From assembly GCF_004025325.1 (NCBI RefSeq), contig NZ_RSFE01000001.1:372001-436000 (forward strand): DNA of 64,000 nt, given 5' to 3'. Below the pieces are notes generated by a model. That model saw nothing but the letters and a program-made list of their open reading frames with translations. It was not told the DNA's origin and searched no databases. This stretch comes from Pseudidiomarina gelatinasegens. GTDB taxonomy: Bacteria; Pseudomonadota; Gammaproteobacteria; Enterobacterales; Alteromonadaceae. Every line of letters begins with the position of its first letter. Position 1 is the first letter of the stretch. Shown piece after piece: positions 36,914-45,694 of the stretch. A program made the position numbers and the translations under genes.

Positions 36914-37786
36914 TTATAGATGTCGGAGAAGTGGGCCGTGGTCGCTATTGCTGATAATGCCCTCTTTGCGCAGCTGCTTAGCTAAATGGCTAACGCATGA
37001 CACCTCGGCACCTTTGCTGTTGGCATCGGCACTGCAGGCTTGAACCTTGTCCGAGATTGAGCAGCCGGCACTATCCACACTATTCGTAACGCCAGTGTCA
37101 TTCGCGCCAACGACTACGGTGGTGCTGAGGTCGGAAGCTGGGCAGGCGTCGACATCGTCCAGGATGCCGTCGGCGTCACTATCCTGCGTCAGATAATTAA
37201 TTTCTGTAACTGAGCCGCTTATATAGAGAGCGTCATCACCCACGGCTGTTTCCACGCTCGAAAACAAGGTTGCGTTCACGTACCTCGGGGAGCTTACGAA
37301 GCGTGGAAACTCAGCCGTCGATTCAAACAAACTTTGATTTGGCCCACGTAAATTCAAATTGAGCTGGCTATTAAACTGATCTTGGCTAACGCCGGTTAGC
37401 GTCCAGCTGGCGTAGTTTGCCATGCGGCCAAAATCAAAATATAAGGTATTCGTTGGCTGGGTTAACTCGGCAACTTTAAGCGGCTGACGTACGGCAATTT
37501 CGTTACCTTCTGCGTCAAATAAAGTAACTTTCACCTGGCTTAATGCATCCGTGTACTGACGCCAGCTGCTTGCACTGTACATGAGTGGCATGCTTGGCTG
37601 TTGGGTGATTTCGAGCAGGTAGTGTCCAGTTGTATACTGCTCAACGCCGGCTGGCGTAAAGCTATAGCCGTAGCTGATTTGGCCACGAACTTCTACAGTT
37701 TCGGCATGCGCAGGTGGCACGCTCATCACAGTCAGGGCGGTGGTCAGGGTCAATGCTGATAGTGACTTTATTAGTGTTATTTTCAT
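36914..37786 (-). CDS. Unknown secreted protein with a type 3 thrombospondin-like calcium loop
   Basis: 290 residues from the ATG at 37786 (GAGG nearby upstream); the open frame continues to 37825. Signal peptide ends at VPPAHA. Beta-rich body (VEVRGQISYGYSFTPAG, YLLEITQQ), then DSDADGILDDVDACPAS at about residue 205, which looks like a thrombospondin type 3 calcium-binding repeat. The C-terminal part holds several cysteines (AGCSISDKVQACS, VSCVSHLAKQL) and resembles no family I recognise. It has its own terminator. Function unknown. Confidence 0.75.
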   Translation of the reverse strand: MKITLIKSLSALTLTTALTVMSVPPAHAETVEVRGQISYGYSFTPAGVEQYTTGHYLLEITQQPSMPLMYSASSWRQYTDALSQVKVTLFDAEGNEIAVRQPLKVAELTQPTNTLYFDFGRMANYASWTLTGVSQDQFNSQLNLNLRGPNQSLFESTAEFPRFVSSPRYVNATLFSSVETAVGDDALYISGSVTEINYLTQDSDADGILDDVDACPASDLSTTVVVGANDTGVTNSVDSAGCSISDKVQACSADANSKGAEVSCVSHLAKQLRKEGIISNSDHGPLLRHL

Positions 37787-37899
37787 GCCTTGCATCCTCG
37801 AATGTAAACGACGATATATGATCATTGACGTATACGGATGTTATAGCAACGAGAATTGGGGCTGTCTATGCACTTTGCAAAGTTAAATAAATGCAAAGG

Positions 37900-38065
37900 C
37901 GTTGTTCGTTATTCGTGCGCTTCGCTGTTCGTGCGCGCTACGCGCTGTTCGTTAAATAAAAAATCTCCGTGCACAGAGTGCAACGGAGATTTCATGGAAG
38001 TCGAACAATGAGGCGCAGCCGAATGGACGAACAGCGAAGCGCACGAAACACGAACTACGCTGTTC
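37900..38065. repeat. Family B inverted repeat with an embedded terminator, behind etfA
   Basis: Left GTTCGTTATTCGTGCGCTTC and right GACGAACAGCGAAGCGCACG, flanking a hairpin. The segment CGAACAATGAGGCGCAGC behind the hairpin is shared exactly with the copy at 36769. Confidence 0.9.
37961..37991 (-). terminator. Rho-independent terminator of etfBA
   Basis: ATCTCCG-T-GCAC-AGA-GTGC-AA-CGGAGAT hairpin (37963-37990) with an A run on the plus strand at 37954-37963, i.e. T run on the minus strand. It lies about 80 bp behind the etfA stop. Confidence 0.88.
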
Positions 38066-38070
38066 GTCTT

Positions 38071-39000
38071 TTAAAGCTTTTGCTCTAACTCAGGCAGTAC
38101 ATCGAACAAATCAGCAACTAAGCCGTAATCAGCAACCTGGAAAATCGGTGCTTCTTCGTCTTTGTTGATGGCAACGATGACTTTTGAGTCTTTCATGCCT
38201 GCCAAGTGTTGGATGGCGCCGCTGATACCGACTGCAATGTACAGTTCAGGTGCGACGATTTTGCCGGTTTGACCAACCTGCATATCGTTCGGCACAAAGC
38301 CGGCATCAACTGCAGCGCGAGACGCGCCTACTGCTGCGCCAAGCTTGTCGGCAACTTTTTCCAATAAGTGGAAGTTTTCGCCGTTTTGCATGCCACGGCC
38401 ACCTGAGATAACCACGCTTGCTGCGGTAAGATCTGGGCGTTCTGATTTCGCCAGTTCTTCGCCAACAAATTCAGATTTGTCGTTGTTAACCACGTTATCT
38501 AAAGCTTCAACGCTGGCGTTGCCGCCTTCTGCGCTGACTGCATCAAATGCAGTTGCACGTACGGTAATAACTTTGATTGTGTCTTCTGATTGCACGGTCG
38601 CGATTGCGTTACCTGCATAAATAGGACGCTTAAAGGTATCGGCGCTTTCAACCGCAATGATGTCTGAAATTTGCGCAACATCAAGCAATGCAGCAACACG
38701 CGGCATAAAGTTTTTACCGGTGGTGGTTGCTGGTGCCAAGATGTGACCGTAGTCTTTGCCTAAATCGGCAACCAACTGGCCAAGGTTCTCGGCTAAGAAA
38801 TGGCCATAAGCAGCATTGTCGGCGAGCAGTACTTTGCTTACGCCTTCAGCTTTTGCGGCTTCGTCAGCCACTGCTTGGCAGCCTTCACCGGCAACTAACA
38901 GATGAATGTCACCACCAATTTGCTTCGCCGCAGCTAAGGTTTTTAGCGTGGCTGGATTTAGGGTTGCGTTGTCATGTTCGGCAATAACGAGAATGCTCAT
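38071..39000 (-). CDS. etfA: Electron transfer flavoprotein alpha subunit
   Basis: 309 residues. C-terminal FAD-binding domain with [44 protein letters not shown] and [24 protein letters not shown]. With EtfB it carries electrons from acyl-CoA and other flavin dehydrogenases to the quinone pool through ETF-ubiquinone oxidoreductase. The start overlaps the etfB stop by 4 bp. Confidence 0.97.
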   Translation of the reverse strand: MSILVIAEHDNATLNPATLKTLAAAKQIGGDIHLLVAGEGCQAVADEAAKAEGVSKVLLADNAAYGHFLAENLGQLVADLGKDYGHILAPATTTGKNFMPRVAALLDVAQISDIIAVESADTFKRPIYAGNAIATVQSEDTIKVITVRATAFDAVSAEGGNASVEALDNVVNNDKSEFVGEELAKSERPDLTAASVVISGGRGMQNGENFHLLEKVADKLGAAVGASRAAVDAGFVPNDMQVGQTGKIVAPELYIAVGISGAIQHLAGMKDSKVIVAINKDEEAPIFQVADYGLVADLFDVLPELEQKL

Positions 39001-39746
39001 ATCACTTTTGCCTCATTCTTAAGTTTTTCGACCAATTCTGCGACATCTGCTACTTTCACACCGGCGCTGCGTTCTGCAGGTGCTTCAACTTTGAGTAGCT
39101 TAACCGTACGCGCCACGCTCACACCCAATTCATCGGGGGTGGTTACATCAAGCGGCTTTTTCTTCGCTTTCATGATATTTGGCAACGACGCATAACGTGG
39201 TTCGTTCAAGCGTAAGTCGGTGGTTACGATTGCTGGCAACTGCAACTTTACAGTTTGCAAACCGCCGTCCACTTCGCGGGTTACGTTTACGCTGCCGTCG
39301 GCAACATCAACTTTCGATGCGAAGGTGCCTTGTGGCATGCCGGTTAGCGCGCCCAGCATTTGGCCGGTTTGGTTGTTGTCTGAATCAATTGCTTGTTTGC
39401 CCAAGATAACCAGCTGAGGCTGTTCTTTTTCAACCACACCTTTTAGCAGTTTAGCCACGGCCAATGAATCAGGTAACTCATCGGTTTCAACCTGAATGGC
39501 ACGGTCTGCGCCCAAGGCTAAAGCAGTACGCAATTGCTCTTGCACGGCTTTCGGGCCAATGCTCACAACCACCACTTCGTCAGCGATGCCTTTTTCTTTT
39601 AGTCGTACTGCTTCCTCTACCGCGATTTCACAGAACGGATTCAGGGCCATTTTCACGTTGGCCAGATCAACGTCTGAATTGTCCGCTTTTACGCGAACTT
39701 TCACGTTGTAATCAATGACGCGTTTGACCGCCACTAATACTTTCAT
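38997..39746 (-). CDS. etfB: Electron transfer flavoprotein beta subunit
   Basis: 249 residues from the ATG at 39746 (AGGA upstream), matching the usual length; an extra 11 codons in the open frame are not supported. [38 protein letters not shown] and the AMP-binding [17 protein letters not shown] are canonical. The ETF signature [20 protein letters not shown] is present. First gene of etfBA. Confidence 0.97.
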   Translation of the reverse strand: MKVLVAVKRVIDYNVKVRVKADNSDVDLANVKMALNPFCEIAVEEAVRLKEKGIADEVVVVSIGPKAVQEQLRTALALGADRAIQVETDELPDSLAVAKLLKGVVEKEQPQLVILGKQAIDSDNNQTGQMLGALTGMPQGTFASKVDVADGSVNVTREVDGGLQTVKLQLPAIVTTDLRLNEPRYASLPNIMKAKKKPLDVTTPDELGVSVARTVKLLKVEAPAERSAGVKVADVAELVEKLKNEAKVI

Positions 39747-39875
39747 GTTGTGGTTCCTGTTGTTTGAGGTTCGGTTCAAAGTAAACTGAGACTGCGCAAG
39801 ATTAACATTTTTCGCAGCAAAAATGGTACTCTTACGGCCGTTTTTGTTGACCAGTGTGAATAATTAAGGAATTTC

Positions 39876-40280
39876 ATGGGTGGTTTCATGTACGGCGTGA
39901 TGGCTGAAACGGATCTAGCGGCAATGCGCCAGCAATTAGGTAGCCGTGAAAATCGGATGCGCTATCTGGTGCAACTCGCCAAGGCTGCACAGGTACCTGC
40001 TGATTTTCGCACCGCCGAGCACGAAGTATTTGGCTGTGAAGCGCGCGTTTGGGTGCAAGCCGATTGGCAAGATGATCAGTTGGCGTTAACCGTTGATAGT
40101 GAGTCGCGGGTGGTGCTGGGATTGCTGATGGTGATTCGGCAGGCGTTGCAGGGTGCGCGGCGCGATCAAGTCAGCGCGTACTCCCTTGATGAACATTTTG
40201 ACGCGCTCGGCCTTTCCGACTTTGTTACCTCGTCTCGCCGCAATGGCTTAAGCAACGTCATCAAAAAACTACAAGAATAA
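39876..40280 (+). CDS. SufE/CsdE-family sulfur acceptor
   Basis: 134 residues with AAGGA 6 bp before the ATG. The family core is RMRYLVQLAKAA followed by the sulfur-accepting cysteine in EVFGCEARVWV and the C-terminal GLSDFVTSSRRNGL helix. SufE and CsdE take persulfide sulfur from SufS or CsdA. There is no cysteine desulfurase next to it, but tcdA, the third gene of the E. coli csdA-csdE-csdL cluster, lies 0.9 kb away, so CsdE-type is the more likely role. Confidence 0.88.
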   Translation: MGGFMYGVMAETDLAAMRQQLGSRENRMRYLVQLAKAAQVPADFRTAEHEVFGCEARVWVQADWQDDQLALTVDSESRVVLGLLMVIRQALQGARRDQVSAYSLDEHFDALGLSDFVTSSRRNGLSNVIKKLQE

Positions 40281-40399
40281 GTTAGCTATCGTGTGGGTAT
40301 CTAATAAGTGAGTTTATATTGCGCTTAAAATTCAGACTTCTCCATCGACCAATTTTTGCCTGTCAGTGTTAGCATCAAATACAATTGAATCACCGAACT

Positions 40400-40454
40400 G
40401 GTTTACTATTTGTAAACCTTAGGCACCCCTGCTATAGTTTACTAAAAGTGAACC
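40400..40454 (+). promoter_or_regulatory. higBA promoter with two operator palindromes
   Basis: Operator 1 is GGTTTAC-TATTT-GTAAACC (40400-40418), a perfect inverted repeat. Operator 2 is GTTTAC-TAAAA-GTGAAC (40437-40453), imperfect. The promoter has -35 TTGTAA (40410-40415), a 17-bp spacer and -10 TATAGT (40433-40438). Operator 1 covers the -35 and operator 2 the -10 and start region; centres are 36 bp apart. This fits autorepression by HigA. Confidence 0.85.
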
Positions 40455-40460
40455 AAGATA

Positions 40461-40775
40461 ATGCACGTGATATCACGAAAACCTTTTGCTGATGCTGCAC
40501 GGGAGTTTCCGAGTAAGGCGACAAGTATCGATTTTGTTTATCGCATACTAAGCCGAACCTCGTTCAGGACACCGGATCATCTCAAGCAAGTATTTGCGAG
40601 TTTAGATAACTTTAAATATCGCGATAAATGGTGGGTTATTAATATTGGTGGAAATCAACTGCGTCTCATTGCTTTTATTGATTTTGAGCATCAAAAGGTT
40701 TTCGTAAAATATATTTGTGATCATAAGCGGTATGACGCTCTGTGCGAATATTACCGTAAGACACTACATAGCTAG
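40461..40775 (+). CDS. higB: HigB-family mRNA interferase toxin
   Basis: 104 residues. RelE-like fold of the HigB type: MHVISRKPFADAAREFP, ASLDNFKYRDKWWVINIGGNQLRLIAFI and KYICDHKRYDALC. Such toxins cut mRNA on the ribosome. The toxin gene precedes the antitoxin, as is typical for higBA. The two lie between a SufE-family gene and tcdA, probably an acquired module. Confidence 0.93.
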   Translation: MHVISRKPFADAAREFPSKATSIDFVYRILSRTSFRTPDHLKQVFASLDNFKYRDKWWVINIGGNQLRLIAFIDFEHQKVFVKYICDHKRYDALCEYYRKTLHS

Positions 40776-40798
40776 TACTTCAAGTGAGCGGGGGCACC

Positions 40799-41212
40799 AT
40801 GCACACACAGCAGCAAGAGTTACTTAATGCATTGAACAGTGCGTTTCCGTTAGCTCGTGAAATTCAAACCGTAAAGCAGCACGAGCAAGCCTTAGCACAG
40901 CTTGAGGTTTTGTTAGAGGACTACGATACCAATTGCATTATTATTGAGGCGCTTGCCGCTGCGATTGAACGTTACGAATCCCAAGCTAACGAATTCCAAC
41001 CCTTCAATCGCCGTCAAAAAAGCTTAGATTCAGCTGTCGAGATGTTTCGGTTGCTAATGGAGCAACATGGTTTAAATACCACCGATTTTGAAGCGGAAAT
41101 TGGTAAAAAAAGTCTCGTGTCTCAAATTTTAAACGGACACAAGCAACTCACAAGACGGCACATTGAGAATTTGGCGAATCGATTCGGTGTCTCGCCGGGG
41201 GTATTTTTTTAA
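40799..41212 (+). CDS. higA: HigA-type antitoxin
   Basis: 137 residues from the ATG at 40799 behind a GGGGG stretch; a GTG at 40784 is less likely. An N-terminal helical region (about 1-75) is followed by a helix-turn-helix domain with SLVSQILNGHKQLTRRHIENLANRFG at the C-terminus (about 100-135). It should neutralise HigB and bind the operators upstream of higB. Confidence 0.92.
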   Translation: MHTQQQELLNALNSAFPLAREIQTVKQHEQALAQLEVLLEDYDTNCIIIEALAAAIERYESQANEFQPFNRRQKSLDSAVEMFRLLMEQHGLNTTDFEAEIGKKSLVSQILNGHKQLTRRHIENLANRFGVSPGVFF

Positions 41213-41214
41213 CG

Positions 41215-41973
41215 TTATAGTTTTTTGAGTAATAACGCGACAGCGTGCATGGCGAAGGTGGCGGTGACTGGCATGGCCGCACCGAAGCCTGTGGCACAGT
41301 CCATGCGCATGCTACCGGCACCAGGCTTGGCGTGGTTCCATTCGCCGTCGGCGGTTGGATAACGCAATTGCTCGGTGGAATACACTGCCGCTACACCGAA
41401 GTTACGCTTAGGGTTCTTCGAAAAATTGTAGTCGCGCCGCAACAGGTAACGCACTTTCGCCAGTAACGGGTCTTGAGTGGCTTTGGCTAAATCACCTGAG
41501 GTGACTTGGCTTGGATCAACCTGCCCGCCGGCGCCGCCACACGTAACCAAAGGCAACTTACGCCGCTTACACCACGCAATTAACGCAGCTTTCACGGTGA
41601 CACTGTCAATGGCGTCCAGCACTGCAGTGACAGGCTCACCAAGGCATTGCTCAAGGTTATCTGCGGTGAGAAAGTCATCGATAACGCGCACCTGGCAATC
41701 CGGATTAATATCGCGCACCCGTGCAGCAAGTACCTCAGTTTTCAGTTGGCCAACGGTACTCGTTAGCGCTGGCAGTTGACGATTTATGTTGGTGACGCAC
41801 ACGTCATCAAGGTCAATCAGTGTCAGCGCACCAACCCCTGAACGGGCCAGTGCTTCAACTGCCCACGAGCCAACACCACCGAGGCCAATTACAGCTACGT
41901 GGTGATGTTGAAAACGCGCCGCAGCCGTTTGGCCGTAGACGCGTTCGATGCCAGAAAATCGTTGTTTTGTCAT
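41215..41973 (-). CDS. tcdA: tRNA threonylcarbamoyladenosine dehydratase TcdA (CsdL)
   Basis: 252 residues from the ATG at 41973. E1-like ThiF/MoeB fold with the nucleotide motif VIGLGGVGSWAVEALARSG, LIDLDDVCVTNINRQ and the family CGGAGGQVDP. It cyclises t6A37 of tRNA to ct6A, with sulfur relay proteins CsdA/CsdE assisting in E. coli. It lies 21 bp behind hipA on the same strand and ends 3 bp from the convergent higA stop. Confidence 0.95.
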   Translation of the reverse strand: MTKQRFSGIERVYGQTAAARFQHHHVAVIGLGGVGSWAVEALARSGVGALTLIDLDDVCVTNINRQLPALTSTVGQLKTEVLAARVRDINPDCQVRVIDDFLTADNLEQCLGEPVTAVLDAIDSVTVKAALIAWCKRRKLPLVTCGGAGGQVDPSQVTSGDLAKATQDPLLAKVRYLLRRDYNFSKNPKRNFGVAAVYSTEQLRYPTADGEWNHAKPGAGSMRMDCATGFGAAMPVTATFAMHAVALLLKKL

Positions 41974-41994
41974 AGCGGCGGATTTTATCACGGG

Positions 41995-43311
41995 TTATAG
42001 ATCAAGGCGAAGGTTACCCTGTATTTCAGTGATCAAAACCTCAGGCACATGATGGTCGCGCGCAAGTTGCGGCCATTGCGCGACAGCATCGATGGTTTGT
42101 TCGACAATTGCGTCTATCTTTTTGCGAGTGAACAAGGGGCTAACTTTTTCCAGGCTGTAAAAGTCATCACGGCTGAAGTTTTCGCGCTTACCATTCAATT
42201 GCATCCAGTGTTGGTTCACCCATTTGCTGTCAGGCTTGTAGCTGTAAGCCAAATCATACGCGGGTGCTAACTGCCAACGCCCTTGCTCGAGCAAGAACGC
42301 AAAGTTCTTGGCATGGTCATCATGATTACGAGCCACCACGTTAAAAACCATCCGCCGAAATAGCTGTTCTGCCTCTACCGCCGATAACTTCAATTGCCTT
42401 GCGGTTGCAAACAGCTCGGCGTAGGAAAAGCTACCAGGCCGTTTATAATCAACGTGCGCCAGCCCATTCAATGTCTGCACGTGAAGCTTTTCATTGTGAC
42501 GGCGATCAAATCGCTGCGTAAGAAAATGCCTGCGGTTGCCTTCATCCAATAAATGGCACGGCGTCATGTCTATCTCACACTGCTGCGCCATCAGGTAATA
42601 CACATATTCCATAGCGCCATAACCTTGCGGATCGCCAAAGGTTTCGTGGGCGGTGCTGCGCTCACTCACGCCATCAAATTTCATTAGATAATGGGTAAAG
42701 CCTTCTGGCGCATCGGTTTGGCCCGAGCATACCTGACTGAAGTCAGAATTAAATGCCAGTACTGCCTTCGGGCGTGCACCACCGGCACTCATACCCACTG
42801 ACAATAGTGCCAGCATGGCTTCACGGTCAGCTTGCCCGGGCGCTGTGAGTTCCACATGAAATTTTGCCCGCTTATTCAGCACCTCTTGGGCTATCTCAAT
42901 AAGCTGGGCAATTTCAACTTGCTGCGACGCTTCGAAGCCTCGCATACGCGTGGCCGGGCGGTATTCCAGCGCGCCCATGCCGCGTTTACCTGTATATTGC
43001 AGCCGTTGTAACGGCGAGATGTCGGTGGGCTGTTTACCTTGGCTGGCCACCCACGCATTCAACACGGCATTGCCGAAATCGTCCGGCAAGGAATCCGCAA
43101 CCAGCCCGGGCAGCCCATGAAATGTTTCAAAATTCAGTTCTGGAAAATTGTAGATGCGTTTGCGCAGCGGCATTTTTAAGGGCGCCAGCTCAATGCCGGT
43201 ATGCAAGAATGCCGGTGTGTATTCGAACGCGCCAAGCCCCTGCTCTGTGTCAAAGCTGAGTGCGCCTACTTCGTGTTCGTGATACCAGACACTGACAACT
43301 TCCATTACCAT
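41995..43311 (-). CDS. hipA: HipA-family serine/threonine kinase toxin
   Basis: 438 residues. Couple-HipA N-domain (YNFPELNFETFHGLPGLVADSLPDDFGN) followed by the kinase part with the catalytic loop NHDDHAKNFAFL and metal site APAYDLAYSY. E. coli HipA phosphorylates glutamyl-tRNA synthetase; related kinases have other targets. The start overlaps the hipB stop by 7 bp (an ATG two codons later gives a TAATG junction). With hipB it forms a second toxin-antitoxin unit within 3 kb. Confidence 0.93.
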   Translation of the reverse strand: MVMEVVSVWYHEHEVGALSFDTEQGLGAFEYTPAFLHTGIELAPLKMPLRKRIYNFPELNFETFHGLPGLVADSLPDDFGNAVLNAWVASQGKQPTDISPLQRLQYTGKRGMGALEYRPATRMRGFEASQQVEIAQLIEIAQEVLNKRAKFHVELTAPGQADREAMLALLSVGMSAGGARPKAVLAFNSDFSQVCSGQTDAPEGFTHYLMKFDGVSERSTAHETFGDPQGYGAMEYVYYLMAQQCEIDMTPCHLLDEGNRRHFLTQRFDRRHNEKLHVQTLNGLAHVDYKRPGSFSYAELFATARQLKLSAVEAEQLFRRMVFNVVARNHDDHAKNFAFLLEQGRWQLAPAYDLAYSYKPDSKWVNQHWMQLNGKRENFSRDDFYSLEKVSPLFTRKKIDAIVEQTIDAVAQWPQLARDHHVPEVLITEIQGNLRLDL

Positions 43312-43637
43312 ACGGATGGCTCCTCACTCTTGTCATCACCCTGCCCCCGGCCGCCGCTTGCACGTACGCGCTGTTTGCCTTGCAGCTTGCGCAGTTGCAA
43401 CGGTGAAATGGGCTGTGGCGGCAGAAAATTCTTCAGCTGGTCGGTTAAATCGAGCGCAACCAACAGCGCGATGAAATTCTCGAGCTGCGCCTGCCCTTTT
43501 TCGGCATTCAATACAATTTTACGCGACACGCCTGCGCGCTTGGCGAGTTCTGCCTGCGTGATATTGGCGTTGAGTCGAGCCTGCTTGAGCCGATCGCCGA
43601 GTTCTTCGGCCCATGCGGCGGGGGAAAGTGGGTTCAT
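43305..43637 (-). CDS. hipB: HipB-type antitoxin
   Basis: 110 residues. A Cro/CI helix-turn-helix (LGDRLKQARLNANITQAELA, KRAGVSRKIVLNAEKG) followed by a basic, Gly-rich tail. It precedes and overlaps hipA. The start codon directly abuts the tandem TTCGTTA array at 43638, and no clear ribosome-binding site is visible. Confidence 0.9.
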   Translation of the reverse strand: MNPLSPAAWAEELGDRLKQARLNANITQAELAKRAGVSRKIVLNAEKGQAQLENFIALLVALDLTDQLKNFLPPQPISPLQLRKLQGKQRVRASGGRGQGDDKSEEPSVW

Positions 43638-43738
43638 TGATTCGTTACTCGTTATTCGTTATTCGTTATTCGTTATTCGTTATTCGTTATTCGTGGTTCG
43701 TGCGCTGCGCTGTTCGTACGCTTCGCTGTTCGGTAAAC
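43638..43738. repeat. Family B arm with tandem TTCGTTA heptads, at hipB start
   Basis: About seven tandem copies of TTCGTTA/TTCGTTAT-type 7-mers (43641-43692), then GTGCGCTGCGCTGTTCG and TACGCTTCGCTGTTCG. Confidence 0.9.
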
Positions 43739-43824
43739 ACAAACCATAAAAACAAATAAAGTTACGTTATAGGCACTTTATACCCAAAATACACATCTAC
43801 TGTGCCATAAAAAGGATATTAGAA

Positions 43825-43852
43825 AGGATAGAACACAATCAAGAAAAGTCAA
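43825..43852 (-). promoter_or_regulatory. Possible hipBA promoter
   Basis: On the minus strand TTGACT (43852-43847), a 16-bp spacer and TATCCT (43830-43825). TATCC occurs again 12 bp downstream (direct repeat); E. coli HipB binds TATCC-N8-GGATA, so these may be half-sites. The distance to hipB (about 190 bp) is long. Confidence 0.4.
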
Positions 43853-43949
43853 ACAAATAACCACAAAGTCCAAATTTAAGCACTTAATAACTAAAACACC
43901 AAACAAAGTACCAATATTAGCACTTTAAACAACCCATCTTACAGCGCTC

Positions 43950-44018
43950 CAATAACCAATAACGACTAACGATTAACGAACAGCGAAGCGCACGAAAAGC
44001 GAAGCGCACGAATAACGC
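43950..44018. repeat. Family B arm behind thyA
   Basis: AATAACC, AATAACG and related units followed by AACAGCGAAGCGCACGAA and the terminal CGAATAACGC. It is the inverse partner of the array at 43638 and begins 4 bp after the thyA stop. Confidence 0.87.
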
Positions 44019-44021
44019 TCG

Positions 44022-44873
44022 TCAAACACTAAACGGATACGCAATCGCCGGATGATGCTCATACCCATGCACCGCAAAGTCATCCATCGTCACCCAGGTT
44101 TCCAGGTCTTCCAGCGACTTGATGTCTGGATTGATTTCTAATTTTGGTGCGGCGAATGGCTCGCGCTTAAGCTGCACGTCGCGCATCAGTTCAAGTTGGT
44201 CTTCGTAGATATGGGCGTTCACGATTTTGTGATAAGCCACGCCAGCTTTGTGGCCGGTAATTTGAGCCATCAGCGCTAAGAAGGTGAATACTTGCACTTG
44301 ATTGAAGTTAAGGCCCAACGGCACGTCGCATGAACGTTGATAGCTGGTTAAATAGAGCGTGTCGCCAAGTAGCGAGAAGTTGTGGGTGTGCATGCAGGGG
44401 CGCAAGCAGCCCATGTGGAATTCACCCGGGTTATAGAAGCTGATAATTTCGCCGCGATCGTCGATACCCTTTGTAAGGTTATCAACCACCTTGCGTAATT
44501 GGTCGATTGTGCCGCCGTCTGGCTTAGCCCATGCACGGCCTTGCACGCCATACACACGCCCCATGTCGTCTTCACCTTTGCGATGCGGGTTCGCTAGCCA
44601 GGCTTCATTGAGATTGGCGTTGGCATTCCAGGTGGGTGTGCCTATTTTACGGAAATCTGCGGCGCTGGAGTAACCACGAATGTAACCGATTAATTCGGCG
44701 ATTGCGGCTTTCCAATAGCTTTTACGGGTGGTGATAAGCGGAAATTCATTGCGGTCAACGCGATAGTCTAAATCTGCATTGATAACCGTAAGGCAACGTT
44801 TACCGGTACGCTCGTTTTCAATCCAAACGCCCTCGTCCACAATCCGTTGGCATAAATCTAAATACTGTCTCAC
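44022..44873 (-). CDS. thyA: Thymidylate synthase
   Basis: 283 residues from GTG at 44873: GGGAG lies 6 bp upstream and the GTGA junction with the lgt stop is typical. The frame continues to 44888 but without such support. N-terminus [15 protein letters not shown], active-site cysteine in CLRPCMH, and [15 protein letters not shown] as the dUMP-binding arginine segment, somewhat different from the common RSxDxFLGxPFN. It converts dUMP to dTMP with methylene-tetrahydrofolate. The order lgt-thyA is common in gammaproteobacteria. Confidence 0.95.
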   Translation of the reverse strand: MRQYLDLCQRIVDEGVWIENERTGKRCLTVINADLDYRVDRNEFPLITTRKSYWKAAIAELIGYIRGYSSAADFRKIGTPTWNANANLNEAWLANPHRKGEDDMGRVYGVQGRAWAKPDGGTIDQLRKVVDNLTKGIDDRGEIISFYNPGEFHMGCLRPCMHTHNFSLLGDTLYLTSYQRSCDVPLGLNFNQVQVFTFLALMAQITGHKAGVAYHKIVNAHIYEDQLELMRDVQLKREPFAAPKLEINPDIKSLEDLETWVTMDDFAVHGYEHHPAIAYPFSV

Positions 44874-45691
44874 GCTCGGCTCCCACACTTATATGCAAAT
44901 ACCATTAACAACGCACCAATCACCACCATAGGTGCAGATAGCCACTGCCCCATTGACCAGCCAAAGGCTAGCAACCCAAGATGCGCATCGGGCTCACGGG
45001 CGTATTCAACCACAAACCGTGCTAAGCCGTAGCCGATTAAGAACAAGCCACCAATGGCCCCTACTGGGCGTGGCTTGCGGCTGTAAAGCGCCAAAATAGC
45101 AAACAGCAAAAAGCCTTCAAGTAAGGCCTGATAAAGCTGCGATGGATGGCGCGGGAAGGGTCCGGCTGCTGGAAATATCATGGCCCACGGCACATCCGTA
45201 ACACGGCCCCATAATTCGCCGTTGATAAAGTTGCCAATACGGCCAGCGCCTAACCCAACCGGCACCAACGGGGCGATAAAGTCACCCACGGCAAGTAACG
45301 ACTGTTTCGTTTTGGCCGCAAATATCCACAATACGCTAATCACGCCGAGCATGCCGCCATGAAAGGACATGCCGCCGCTGGTGATATCAAAGAGGTACAA
45401 CGGGTTTTGCACAAAGTGGTCAAACTGGTAAAAAATTACATAACCAACGCGGCCGCCAACAATCACGCCCATGAATCCCCAGAACAGCAGATCGCTGAAG
45501 CGCTTTTCGGTCCAACCTTGCGCGGCGTGATGCGGTTGCTGGCACTGACGGTTTCCCCACCACCATGCAAACAGAAAGCCGACAAGATACATCAAGCCAT
45601 ACCAACGCAAATCAAATGGCCCGATACTAACGATAATGGGATCAATATTGGGGTGCACCAGGTAGTCTGATTGCTTGAACGCTGATTGCAT
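44870..45691 (-). CDS. lgt: Prolipoprotein diacylglyceryl transferase Lgt
   Basis: 273 residues, seven membrane helices. Conserved motifs: [25 protein letters not shown] and the signature [14 protein letters not shown]. It adds diacylglycerol to the lipobox cysteine of lipoproteins such as BamB and PilW in this window. The stop overlaps thyA; a TSUP transporter gene lies 3 bp upstream. Confidence 0.97.
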   Translation of the reverse strand: MQSAFKQSDYLVHPNIDPIIVSIGPFDLRWYGLMYLVGFLFAWWWGNRQCQQPHHAAQGWTEKRFSDLLFWGFMGVIVGGRVGYVIFYQFDHFVQNPLYLFDITSGGMSFHGGMLGVISVLWIFAAKTKQSLLAVGDFIAPLVPVGLGAGRIGNFINGELWGRVTDVPWAMIFPAAGPFPRHPSQLYQALLEGFLLFAILALYSRKPRPVGAIGGLFLIGYGLARFVVEYAREPDAHLGLLAFGWSMGQWLSAPMVVIGALLMVFAYKCGSRA

Positions 45692-45694
45692 GAA

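Larger units (their letters stand above)
43638..44021. other. 384-bp gap between thyA and hipB: two family B arms around an AT-rich core
   Basis: The gap holds a family B arm at each end (listed separately) and an AT-rich core (about 43739-43949) with no convincing gene. Three GCACTT motifs (about 43773, 43880 and 43920) recur in the core. It must contain the hipBA promoter. The composition is clearly more AT-rich than the flanking genes. Confidence 0.8.

Noticed and set aside
43638..43738. Possible CRISPR array because of many short direct repeats
   Set aside because: The repeats are 7 bp, tandem and without spacers; no cas genes are present.
43201..43749. Plus-strand open frame of 182 codons across hipA/hipB
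   Set aside because: It is antisense to two recognised genes, and its last third ([17 protein letters not shown] type) is only the translated TTCGTTA array.
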